Below are positions 37,533 to 46,299 of a stretch of 64,000 bases of DNA, piece by piece. The translations under genes and the position numbers were made by a program. The DNA is taken from positions 1 through 64,000 of the forward strand of contig NZ_BMXV01000001.1 of the NCBI RefSeq assembly GCF_014651935.1, written 5' to 3'. Position 1 is the stretch's first letter; each line of letters starts with the position of its first letter. The notes under the pieces were generated by a model. The model searched no databases, was not told the origin of the DNA, and saw only the letters and a program-made list of their open reading frames with translations. The stretch is from Marinobacter zhanjiangensis (GTDB lineage: Bacteria; Pseudomonadota; Gammaproteobacteria; Pseudomonadales; Oleiphilaceae).

Positions 37533-37789
37533 ATGCACCACAGCCTCCGGGAAGGCGGGGCCGGACCGGTTTCCCGCTGCCGGCCAAACCGAACGGGCAG
37601 CCGTGCTAAAATGTGCGGCAAAACCTCTATTCAATTGACAGGGCGGTGTGCATAATACGCACCCTTCTCCGCCGGTCTGCGCAAAAGGTATACAGCCAGC
37701 TAGTCGGTGGCTGTCTCGTCAGACCGGACCATCCGTGACCCGTGGACGTGTCTGCAATAACTCATCTCCATTATCCGGAGGAGCTGAAC

Positions 37790-38581
37790 ATGGAACCGAA
37801 ACTCCAGCTGCACGGCTTCAACAACCTGACCAAATCCCTGAGCTTCAATATCTACGATATCTGTTACGCGCAGACCGAAGAGCAGCGGAAAGCCTATATC
37901 GATTACATCGACGAGATGTACAACGCCGAGCGGCTGACCCAGATTCTGACGGATGTGGTGAAGATCATTGGCGCCAATGTTCTCAATATCGCCCGCCAGG
38001 ACTACGAGCCCCATGGCGCCTCCGTCACCATGCTGATTGCCGAGCATGAGCTGACCGATGGTGAGGCGGACAATGAAGAGTCTCCGGGTCCGCTGCCGGA
38101 CACCATCGTGGCGCACCTGGACAAGAGCCATGTGACCGTGCACACCTATCCGGAAAGCCACCCCTACGAGGGCATCAGCACTTTCCGGGCCGATATCGAC
38201 GTATCCACCTGTGGCCTGATTTCACCCCTGAAGGTCCTCAACTACCTAATCCACAGCTTCGACTCGGACGTGGTGACGGTGGACTACCGGGTGCGCGGGT
38301 TCACCCGTGACGTGGACGGCACCAAGCACTACATCGACCACGATATCAATTCGATCCAGAACTACCTCACCGAGGATACCCGCAACGCGTACCAGATGAT
38401 CGACGTCAACGTGTATCAGGAAAACCTGTTCCACACCAAGATGATGCTCAAGAACTTCAATCTGGACAACTATGTGTTCGGGGTCAATGCCCGGGATCTG
38501 GGCGAAGAGGAAGCCAGCTCCATCGAGCAGCGCCTGAAACGGGAAATGCTGGAGATTTTTTATTCCCGCAACGTGGAATAA
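37790..38581 (+). CDS. speD: S-adenosylmethionine decarboxylase proenzyme
   Basis: 263 residues of the E. coli-type AdoMet decarboxylase. The proenzyme cleaves itself before Ser113 in [13 protein letters not shown], making the pyruvoyl cofactor. The product, decarboxylated AdoMet, donates aminopropyl groups for spermidine. GGAGG lies 6 bases before the ATG at 37790; an upstream in-frame ATG at 37742 has no ribosome site. No spermidine synthase gene is next to it. Confidence 0.96.
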   Translation: MEPKLQLHGFNNLTKSLSFNIYDICYAQTEEQRKAYIDYIDEMYNAERLTQILTDVVKIIGANVLNIARQDYEPHGASVTMLIAEHELTDGEADNEESPGPLPDTIVAHLDKSHVTVHTYPESHPYEGISTFRADIDVSTCGLISPLKVLNYLIHSFDSDVVTVDYRVRGFTRDVDGTKHYIDHDINSIQNYLTEDTRNAYQMIDVNVYQENLFHTKMMLKNFNLDNYVFGVNARDLGEEEASSIEQRLKREMLEIFYSRNVE

Positions 38582-38651
38582 CCCCCTCGCCGGCCCAGGG
38601 ACGGGCGGTCGGACGTGCCATCAGCTCGTTCAGTTTTCCTGAACGGTGCCG

Positions 38652-38665
38652 CCGGAATTTTCCGG
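38652..38665 (+). terminator. Possible speD terminator
   Basis: CCGGAA (38652-38657) and TTCCGG (38660-38665) form a short hairpin followed by TTTCTT. Weak because the stem is only 6 bp. Confidence 0.35.
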
Positions 38666-38727
38666 TTTCTTCCTGCCTTCCATCGTTCTTTAATAGAGGT
38701 CTCATCCATAAGACGGCGGAGGCCACC

Positions 38728-39573
38728 ATGACTGACCGTGCCATCAAACGCGTAATCCCCTCCATGGAGACATCGGACGGCGCCGGTGTACGCATCCGCC
38801 GCTCCCTGGGCCAGACCCAGCGGGTTCGCCTCGACCCCTTCCTGATGCTGGACGAATTCGGATCTGACCAGCCGCAGGATTATCTGGCGGGCTTTCCGTC
38901 CCATCCTCACCGTGGCTTCGAGACGGTCACCTATATGATCGAAGGACACATGCTGCACGAGGACCACCTGGGCAACCGGGGAGACCTGCGCAATGGCGGC
39001 GTGCAGTGGATGACCGCCGGGCGCGGCATTATCCATTCAGAGATGCCCCAGCAGGAAGAAGGCATGATGCGGGGCTTCCAGCTCTGGCTGAACCTGCCGG
39101 CGGCGGAAAAGATGAAGCAGGCCGGCTATCGCGACATCCAGCCGGAGGACATTCCCGCCATCAACGCCGACGGGGCGGTGGTCAGGCTGATTGCCGGCAC
39201 CATCGGGCTGGACGGGCAGGTCCACCATGGCGCGGTGACCGGCGGCACCACCGAGCCCCTGTACGCGGACATTCACTTGTCGCCGGGCGGCACAGTCACC
39301 CTGCCGGTGGCCGGGCACCTGAATGCCTTCGTCTATCTTTACGAGGGAACCGCCGGCATTGGCGGGCAGGACGTTCAGTCCAGTGCCGTCACGGTTCTGG
39401 ACGAGGGCGATCAGCTGACGCTCAACGCCGGCCCGGAAGGAGCGCAGCTACTGTTGATTGCCGGACGCCCGCTGGGCGAGCCGGTGGTGCAATACGGCCC
39501 ATTCGTAATGAACAGCCGGGAGCAGATCGAGCAGACCCTGCAGGATTACCAGGCAGGCAAACTGACAGCCTGA
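38728..39573 (+). CDS. Pirin family protein
   Basis: 281 residues, a two-domain cupin. The metal ligands are His59 and His61 in PSHPHRGFETVTY, with His and Glu in GIIHSEMPQQ completing the site. It has the full pirin pattern, including DPFLMLDEFGSD. Bacterial pirins bind iron; quercetin dioxygenase and regulatory roles are reported for some. The gene is next to a long c-di-GMP-related gene on the opposite strand, whose stop codon directly abuts its own. Confidence 0.9.
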   Translation: MTDRAIKRVIPSMETSDGAGVRIRRSLGQTQRVRLDPFLMLDEFGSDQPQDYLAGFPSHPHRGFETVTYMIEGHMLHEDHLGNRGDLRNGGVQWMTAGRGIIHSEMPQQEEGMMRGFQLWLNLPAAEKMKQAGYRDIQPEDIPAINADGAVVRLIAGTIGLDGQVHHGAVTGGTTEPLYADIHLSPGGTVTLPVAGHLNAFVYLYEGTAGIGGQDVQSSAVTVLDEGDQLTLNAGPEGAQLLLIAGRPLGEPVVQYGPFVMNSREQIEQTLQDYQAGKLTA

Positions 39574-42500
39574 TCAGGGCGCGCCCAGGCTTTCCAGCAG
39601 CCTGGGCTTTTCGATCACATAGCCCTGACCGTAGTCCACACCCAGCTTGCGCAGCATATCCAGCACTTCCCGGCTTTCGATGTGGGTGGCCATGACTTCG
39701 CGGTTCAGGTAGTGGGCCATTTCCACCATGGAGCGCACCATGGCCTGGTCGGTTTCGCTGTTGCTGATCTGGCCGACGAAAGCACCGTCGAGCTTGATCA
39801 TATCCACTGGCAGGCTGCGCATGTACTGGTAGGAGGTAGGCCCGGCGCCGAAGTTACCCAGGCAGAAACGGCAGCCCAGTTCCTGCATCTCGCCGATGAA
39901 CTCGGCCACCGAGTCAACGTCCCGTATCGCCGCCGCTTCGGTGATTTCGAACCACAGCCGTTCGATGGGGGCATCCTTTTCGCTCAGCTTGCTGTAGATG
40001 AACTCCAGCAGACTTTCATCGTTCAGGGAGTAACCAGACAGGTTGATGCAGTACCCTGGCTGGCTCTCGTTACCTGCTACCCCTGGGCGTTCGCTGTTAT
40101 CCCGCAACCAGTCCAGCATATAGCCGACCACCCAGCGATCCACGGACTGCATCCGGTTGTAGCGCTCGGCCATGCGCACGAAATCCGCCGCCGTAATCAG
40201 GTTGCCCTGATCATCGTACATGCTGATCAGCACTTCGAACTGGGTGCCCAGGCGGGCGTGCTTGTGCAGCGGAATGATCTTCTGGCAGCGCAACAGCATG
40301 CGCTCCTCGTCGAGATCGCCGAGGGTTGCGACCTTGGCGGCGATCTGCTCCTGCTGGTCGTAGTGCTCCTGGTCCAGATGGTAGACCACATACTTGCCGG
40401 GTCCCCGGGCCCTGGCGACCTTGCAGGCCTCTTCCGTGGCCCTCAGCCAACGCTCGGCAGTAGTCAGGGCCGGCAGCTGGGGGGCCAGGCCGGCGCTGGC
40501 GGACAGCCGGTAACGACGCCCCTTCCAGTTCAGGTCCAGGGCTTCCACGGCGCGGATAATAGCTAGCACCGTGCTGCCGGCATCCTCCGATGGCAACAGG
40601 AAACCGAATTCATCGCCACCCAGGCGAGCCAGGGGCATGCCATCGCCCACCTGGCTGGTCAGTATGCCCGCTACCCGGCGCAGGGCTTCATCCCCCGCGG
40701 CACGCCCGGCGGTATCATTCAACAAGCGGAACTGGCTCAGGTCCAGCCTGACCAGGGTGCGCTCGTCCTCGTGGCGGCTCAGTTGCTGCTCCAGCACCCG
40801 CTCGAACTCCCGCCGCTCCAGCAGGCCGGTCAGCTCATCGTGGGTCGAGGCCCACGACAGCTGGTCGTAGACCTTACGCACCATGCGGTCGAGACTCTCG
40901 TCCACCAGTGGCCTCTCGTACTGGGAATCCGGCACGATGATGCCTTTCTGCATGCGATCCGCCAGCTCCGTCAGGTCCAGTTCCACCACCCGCATACCCT
41001 GATGGTTGACGAACACAAAACGGTTGAAGCCGCGGGCTATCCACACCAGCCGCACGTACTGGGGCTGGTCGGGGTTGGTCTGGTCCTTCAGCCAGTCGCC
41101 GGTACGCAGCCTCTGGGCCCGGGCAATCCAGCGCTGAAGGCGCTTCTGCAGACGCTCATGCTGCTTGCGGGCCACGTCCTCCTCTGGCTCGGCCCGGGGC
41201 ATGGTCACCCGCTCCACCGGCTTCTCCGGCTGACGCACCAGGAACTGCTTGAGCTCCTCGCGGACCTGGGTCGCCGGCAGATGATTGCTGGAAATGGACC
41301 CCAGCCCATCCTGAATCAGCCTCAGCAGCTCCGACAGGTTGATCTCGGTATCCGGGTCATCGGCGAAGGTCATCAGGGTGTCGATCACGGACAGGTAGTC
41401 CTGCCACAGTTGGCTGTCCGGGCCCTGGCGGATCCAGGTCAGTGACAGCAGGTCACGCCAGCCAGCGTTGAGCAGACTGATAATCGCCCGGGGGACCTCC
41501 CGGCCGCCCAGTCGCTCATCCAGGGCACGACTGACCGCCGCCTTGGACTCGGCCACTTTCTGGGCACCCTCGGCGGCGGCGGTCACCCGCTCCACGTTAC
41601 GGCGGTAGATCAGGTTCTGGCGGTCAATGAGGGTATCCAGTTCCTCCATGGCGCCATCGAACATCCGGGTATCCTGCTCGAACTCGCTGGCAATACGGCC
41701 AATCAGGTCATCCACCCGCCGCTGCACCACGGGATTACTGCGACTGCCACGGGCGCCCAATTGGGCCAGGCGGTTCATCACCCCGCGGACCGGGCTTTCA
41801 ATGTCATCGAAAAAGGCCGGATCCCGCAGCACCACTTTCAGTACGGGCACTTCCAGCTGGCGCATCTGGCGCCGGGTGTGGTCGGAAATTTTCGGGCTTT
41901 CCACCACGCTGCGGAAGAAGCGATCCACCACATCGAGGGTAGCCTGCTGCTCCTCGTCAAGACTGTTATCCCCGGAGGTTTTTACCTGCTCGATGACCCG
42001 GTCCCGCAGCGGAGTCTCTTCATTGTCCGCGACCGGCGCCTGCTGCAGCGACTGCAACTCCTTGTGGAACTCCCCCTGGGATAGCGGGCGGGCCCCTTCG
42101 GTAAACGGTACTGGCTGTTCTGTGGCAATGCCCGCTGTCTTCAGGGTGCCGATCAGGTTGCGTACGGTAGCAAAGGCCGAGCGGGCCAGCGTCATCTGCT
42201 CCTGGAAACCCTGGCTGCGGGCATCGGAGGGGCTGGTCGCAGGGGGCCCGGCAGTTGCCGGGCCCCCGCCTCGGGCATCTGTCGGGCGCGATGGTGCGTC
42301 GGTCTGATCCGGTTGTCCGGCCTTGTCCTGTGCGGTCGCCGGGGCTTTCGCCGGAGGCTCCTTCCGGGCCGGCTTCTCCGGACTGGCGGATTCGGTGCGG
42401 GATTTGCGTTCACTCAGGTAGCGGCTCAGGTCCAGGTCGGGCAGGATGCCGTGGCGAATGAGGATCTGGTTGAGCTCTTCGTAGAGCGGACCGATCTTCT

Positions 42501-43398
42501 GCAGCACCTGGGTCTCGAAGGTCCTGAGGCAGACCTTTTCCACCGCCCGACCGGCGCGCAGACTTTCCAGACCACTATAAAAGGCCTCACAGACCAGCGA
42601 TGGCCCCAACGGATTCTGATGCCCGGTGGCATTGGTCACCCCCAGCCGGTCCAGGCGCATGCGCAACTGCAGCAGTTCCGCCCGATACTGGGTATCGGCC
42701 TTGGTCACCATTACCTTGATGGCCAGCCAGTCCTCGAACTCCCCCTTGTCCACCAGTGACAGACTGGCCGTGTTCTGGTTGTCCCGGGCCGGCTTCAGGG
42801 GGGAATCCAGGGAGCGGGACATCAACAGCCAGACGGAGCGCTGCCGGCTTTCCACCTGGGCGGCCGCATCCATGTACTCATTGGCCTGCTGGTCGTTCGA
42901 GGCCTTCAGCGCTGTCTGACGGAGGTTGTCGGCCATGGCTCCGAAGCAGTCGGTCATCAACGGCTCAATGCGCTGGGACACCGCCCTGGCACACTGACGC
43001 AGAACAAACTGGACCCGTTCGCTGGGCGGCTTCAGGGCCGAACGTTCCTGGGCCTCGCCATCAGCGCTGCACTGGCTGAGCATGGCGTCCACTGCCTGGG
43101 GGCTGGAGCGGGTGAACTCGACACCCATGGCGCCATCAATCAGGCGCACCGGCCGAGCCTTGAGCTGGTGACGGTCACGGCCATCTTCTGTACGGAAGAA
43201 GATGCCCAGGTCCTGGCCCGGATGATTCTGCAGATAACCACGGATTTTTTCGGAAGTGTCGCCGGAATAGCGAACGAAGAGACCTTCGGCGCAAAAGTCT
43301 GCGATCTGACAGGGCCATACCCCTGACTCTCCCAGATCCACCTGGGCGGCCAGTTTGATGGGGCGGCGGGGACTGGAGCGTCGTTCCTTCGGATCCAT
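39574..43398 (-). CDS. PilZ-DUF1631-GGDEF-EAL protein with degenerate EAL domain
   Basis: 1274 residues, no membrane segment. Residues 1-125 resemble a PilZ domain (RRSSPRRPIKL, then IADFCAEGLFV). A long DUF1631-type region (about 130-850) with a Pro/Ala-rich linker near 340-390 follows. The GGDEF domain (about 868-1010) has an intact GGDEF at 927-931 with the expected RLGGDEF, but no RxxD inhibitory site five residues upstream. The EAL domain (about 1035-1274) keeps EVL, CINLSG, FEITE and IKLDG, but the DDFGTG motif is LGNFGAG (1180-1186) and AEGVE is ATHIE. It has therefore lost the two metal-binding aspartates and is probably no phosphodiesterase. Likely a c-di-GMP sensor or effector, perhaps also a cyclase. 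PilZ binding motifs were only partly recognised. Confidence 0.85.
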   Translation of the reverse strand: MDPKERRSSPRRPIKLAAQVDLGESGVWPCQIADFCAEGLFVRYSGDTSEKIRGYLQNHPGQDLGIFFRTEDGRDRHQLKARPVRLIDGAMGVEFTRSSPQAVDAMLSQCSADGEAQERSALKPPSERVQFVLRQCARAVSQRIEPLMTDCFGAMADNLRQTALKASNDQQANEYMDAAAQVESRQRSVWLLMSRSLDSPLKPARDNQNTASLSLVDKGEFEDWLAIKVMVTKADTQYRAELLQLRMRLDRLGVTNATGHQNPLGPSLVCEAFYSGLESLRAGRAVEKVCLRTFETQVLQKIGPLYEELNQILIRHGILPDLDLSRYLSERKSRTESASPEKPARKEPPAKAPATAQDKAGQPDQTDAPSRPTDARGGGPATAGPPATSPSDARSQGFQEQMTLARSAFATVRNLIGTLKTAGIATEQPVPFTEGARPLSQGEFHKELQSLQQAPVADNEETPLRDRVIEQVKTSGDNSLDEEQQATLDVVDRFFRSVVESPKISDHTRRQMRQLEVPVLKVVLRDPAFFDDIESPVRGVMNRLAQLGARGSRSNPVVQRRVDDLIGRIASEFEQDTRMFDGAMEELDTLIDRQNLIYRRNVERVTAAAEGAQKVAESKAAVSRALDERLGGREVPRAIISLLNAGWRDLLSLTWIRQGPDSQLWQDYLSVIDTLMTFADDPDTEINLSELLRLIQDGLGSISSNHLPATQVREELKQFLVRQPEKPVERVTMPRAEPEEDVARKQHERLQKRLQRWIARAQRLRTGDWLKDQTNPDQPQYVRLVWIARGFNRFVFVNHQGMRVVELDLTELADRMQKGIIVPDSQYERPLVDESLDRMVRKVYDQLSWASTHDELTGLLERREFERVLEQQLSRHEDERTLVRLDLSQFRLLNDTAGRAAGDEALRRVAGILTSQVGDGMPLARLGGDEFGFLLPSEDAGSTVLAIIRAVEALDLNWKGRRYRLSASAGLAPQLPALTTAERWLRATEEACKVARARGPGKYVVYHLDQEHYDQQEQIAAKVATLGDLDEERMLLRCQKIIPLHKHARLGTQFEVLISMYDDQGNLITAADFVRMAERYNRMQSVDRWVVGYMLDWLRDNSERPGVAGNESQPGYCINLSGYSLNDESLLEFIYSKLSEKDAPIERLWFEITEAAAIRDVDSVAEFIGEMQELGCRFCLGNFGAGPTSYQYMRSLPVDMIKLDGAFVGQISNSETDQAMVRSMVEMAHYLNREVMATHIESREVLDMLRKLGVDYGQGYVIEKPRLLESLGAP
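39583..39611 (+). terminator. Pirin-gene terminator inside the converging coding sequence
   Basis: GCCCAGGC (39583-39590) pairs with GCCTGGGC (39600-39607) across a 9-base loop and is followed by TTTT. It lies within the last codons of the GGDEF/EAL gene on the minus strand. Confidence 0.6.
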
Positions 43399-43681
43399 TA
43401 ACTACCTGATCGATCATATAGCCCGACGTCCGGTCGGGGACGGCGGGGCGATTCCCTTTCAAGCGAGCGTCCCGCTGGTACCCGCAACGCCCCGCAAAAA
43501 ACGGACCGGCGAAGCACCACAAGACGACCTGTACCCGGCAGTATAGCCGCGATGCGCCGTAATACACTGTCAGCAAGAGTGAAAGCTGGCACAAAGGACG
43601 CCCCGGCGGTCGGGACACTCGCTTAATATGACTACGTTGGCGACGGTTCGTCAAGGAATTTTCGAACGATTGCTCGCAAAA

Positions 43682-43704
43682 CCGGCGCGCTCAATCGGCG
43701 CCGG
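43682..43704 (-). terminator. argA terminator
   Basis: On the minus strand CCGGCGC (43698-43704 read in reverse) and GCGCCGG (43682-43688) form a 7-bp stem followed by TTTTG. It lies 38 bases after the argA stop. The rest of the 343-base gap from 43399 to 43741 holds no supported gene. Confidence 0.6.
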
Positions 43705-43741
43705 ATAGTGCAGGCATCGCCAGGTGCCCGTCAGCACGCCG

Positions 43742-45049
43742 CTAAAGCTGCTTGACGAATACCTTGGAGTTGCGACGCGTGTTGTAGGAGGCCAGCTTTG
43801 GCCCCGGCAGCGACTGCACAGACGACGGTTCGAAGCCCCGCTCCAGGAACCAGTGCTCGGTCTGGGTGGTCAGCACGAACAGCCTTGCCAGGCCCTGGGC
43901 CCGTGCCCTGTGCTCCACCATCGAGAGGATATCGTCGCCGCGCCCGCCCCGACGATAATCGGGATTCACGGCAAAGCAGGACAGTTCACCGGCCTGCTCC
44001 TCGGGATACACGTAAAGGGCGGCACAACCAATGATCATACCATCCCGTTCCGCCACCACGAACTGATCGATTTCCGTCTCCAGCATCTCCCGTGAGCGAC
44101 GCACCAGGATACCCTGCTCCTCCAGGGGCTGGATCAGTTCCAGCACACCGCCGATATCCTCCACCCGGGCGCGGCGGATCTGCTCATAGTTGTCGTCGCT
44201 GACCAGGGTGCCGGAGCCGTCACGGGTAAACAGTTCTTCAAGAATGGCACCGTCGCGCAGGTAACTGATGATGTGAGCCCGGCGGACGCCCCAGGTACAG
44301 GCATCACAGGCCGCCCGCAGCAAATCGGCATCGTGGCCGGAGACCACATGATCCGATACCTTCTGCATCGCCTGGCGCACGGTCAGCTCGCGGATCAGTG
44401 AGCCATCTTCGTCCAGCACCCCCTGGTCATCCGTGAACACGATCAGCTTGTCCGCCTTCAGGGCGGAAGACACCTGACTCCCCACATCTTCATAGGAAAG
44501 ATTAAAGATATCACCGGTGGGCGAATAGCCCTGGGGCGGCATCAGTACGATATGCCCCAGCTCCAGCAGGCGCTCGATACCGTCGGTATCCACCCGGCGC
44601 ACGCGCCCGGTGTAACCGAAATCCACGCCCTCCAGCACCCCGACCGGGCGTGCGGCGACGAAGTTGCCACTGCTGACCCGAATCTTTGCTCCGTGCATGG
44701 GTGAGTTCACCAGCCCCATGGACAGGCGGCTCTCCAGCCAGCTGCGAAGCCCGCCCACGGACTCCATGATCAGCGGCAGATCCTGCTCCTGGGTAATGCG
44801 CAGCCCGCCTTCAAACCCGGAAGGGTGTCCGGCCTGGTCAAGCCGCTGCTGGATCTGGGGACGGGCGCCGAAGGTGACCACCAGGCGGATGCCCAGGCTG
44901 CTGAGCAGGGCAATGTCATGGATGATGTTCAGCAGGTTATCGCTGGCCAGCGCCTCACCACCGAGCACCAGCACCACGGTGCTGCCCCGGTGAGTATTGA
45001 TGTAGGGGGACGAGTGGCGAAAGCTGTGCAGCCAGTCGGAGACGCTCAT
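43742..45049 (-). CDS. argA: N-acetylglutamate synthase
   Basis: 435 residues. The first two thirds is an amino-acid-kinase-like domain (TVVLVLGGEALA, GARPQI) that senses arginine. The last 140 residues form a GNAT acetyltransferase with VNPDYRRGGRGDDIL, the CoA-binding motif. ArgA acetylates glutamate, the first step of arginine synthesis. Its ATG overlaps the argE stop by 4 bases (ATGA), so the genes are coupled. Confidence 0.95.
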   Translation of the reverse strand: MSVSDWLHSFRHSSPYINTHRGSTVVLVLGGEALASDNLLNIIHDIALLSSLGIRLVVTFGARPQIQQRLDQAGHPSGFEGGLRITQEQDLPLIMESVGGLRSWLESRLSMGLVNSPMHGAKIRVSSGNFVAARPVGVLEGVDFGYTGRVRRVDTDGIERLLELGHIVLMPPQGYSPTGDIFNLSYEDVGSQVSSALKADKLIVFTDDQGVLDEDGSLIRELTVRQAMQKVSDHVVSGHDADLLRAACDACTWGVRRAHIISYLRDGAILEELFTRDGSGTLVSDDNYEQIRRARVEDIGGVLELIQPLEEQGILVRRSREMLETEIDQFVVAERDGMIIGCAALYVYPEEQAGELSCFAVNPDYRRGGRGDDILSMVEHRARAQGLARLFVLTTQTEHWFLERGFEPSSVQSLPGPKLASYNTRRNSKVFVKQL

Positions 45050-46227
45050 AAACAGAAATGCCTGATCAGTTGTTTGAATAGTGTGATGGTGGGGTCGATC
45101 TGTGACAGGTCCAGGTACTCATCCGGCTGGTGCGCCTGATCGATGGACCCCGGCCCCATCACCAGGGTTTCCAGGCCCAGCTGCTGCAACCACGGTGCCT
45201 CGGTGGCAAAGGCCACGGCATCGGCCTGCTGGCCGGTGAGTTTTTCGCACACCTTCACCAGCTCAGCCTCGGCTGAAGTCTCGAAGGGCGGCACGCCATC
45301 GAACAGGGGCTGGAATTCCAGTGACAGTTCGCGGCGGCTGGCCAGGGGCTGCAGGCGCGTGAGTATGGTCTGCCTCAACTCGGCCATATCCATGCCGGGC
45401 AGCGGACGCAGGTCGAAGTGCAGCTCGCAGCGGGCACAGATACGGTTGGGGTTGTCACCGCCGTGGATGCAGCCCAGGTTCAGGGTCGGATACTGCACGG
45501 CGAAATGCGGATTGCGGTGCTTTTCCTGCCACTGTGCCCGCAGCGCCAGCAATTCATTCATGGCCTCGTTCATACCCTCGAGGGCATTGCGGCCCAGGGA
45601 CGGGTCCGACGAATGCCCCGACTGCCCCTCGAACACCAGCCGCTCCATCATGATGCCCTTGTGCATGCGGATGGGCTTGAGGGTGGTGGGCTCACCAATC
45701 ACCGCATAACGCGCCTTCGGGTAACCGGCCTCGGCCAGGGCCCGGGCGCCGTTCATGGAGCTTTCCTCGTCGGCGGTGGCCAGGATGATCAGTGGCTGCT
45801 TCAGCGGTTGTTGCGCCGCTTCCCGGGCTGCCTCAATGGCAAGGGCAAAAAAACCTTTCATGTCACAGGTGCCCAGACCGTAAAGGCGGTTGTCCTTTTC
45901 GGTCAGGGTGAAGGGATCGCTCTGCCAGCGCTTGTCGTCATAGGGCACGGTATCGGTATGACCGGACAGCACCAGACCGCCGGAGCCGGTCCCGAGAGTG
46001 GCCACCAGGTTGACCTTGCCGGGCATGCCCGGTACCGGCAGGATCTCGTTGCGGAAGCCCAGGGGCTCCAGCCATTCCGCCAGCAAACGGACCACGGCCT
46101 CGTTGCTGTGATCCCAGTCCGGGGAGGCGCTGCTGATGGACGGGATGGCCACCAGTTGCGACATCATGGTGCGGACATCCGGTGGTGCCTTGCCGGCCCC
46201 TGAAGCATTGGTCTGTTGATCGGTCAT
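45046..46227 (-). CDS. argE: Acetylornithine deacetylase
   Basis: 393 residues of the M20 metallopeptidase family. Metal ligands lie in GHTDTVPYDD and in ATADEESSMNGA, with the catalytic Glu in that second motif. A dimerisation domain spans about residues 185-300. ArgE removes the acetyl group from N-acetylornithine. An organism with both ArgA and ArgE uses the linear arginine pathway at least in part. argE is upstream of argA on the minus strand and 72 bases from the preceding gene. Confidence 0.95.
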   Translation of the reverse strand: MTDQQTNASGAGKAPPDVRTMMSQLVAIPSISSASPDWDHSNEAVVRLLAEWLEPLGFRNEILPVPGMPGKVNLVATLGTGSGGLVLSGHTDTVPYDDKRWQSDPFTLTEKDNRLYGLGTCDMKGFFALAIEAAREAAQQPLKQPLIILATADEESSMNGARALAEAGYPKARYAVIGEPTTLKPIRMHKGIMMERLVFEGQSGHSSDPSLGRNALEGMNEAMNELLALRAQWQEKHRNPHFAVQYPTLNLGCIHGGDNPNRICARCELHFDLRPLPGMDMAELRQTILTRLQPLASRRELSLEFQPLFDGVPPFETSAEAELVKVCEKLTGQQADAVAFATEAPWLQQLGLETLVMGPGSIDQAHQPDEYLDLSQIDPTITLFKQLIRHFCL

Positions 46228-46299
46228 GGTGACGGGCTCCTGCTGAAAACGCTTGTAGGAAGATGTTGCCCGGTAATCCGCCGCGCAGCCTCCTGATGA

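Noticed and set aside
37636-37660. TTGACA and TAATAC upstream of speD as a promoter
   Set aside because: The spacer is only 12 bases, too short for sigma70; no alternative -35 at 16-18 bases is convincing.
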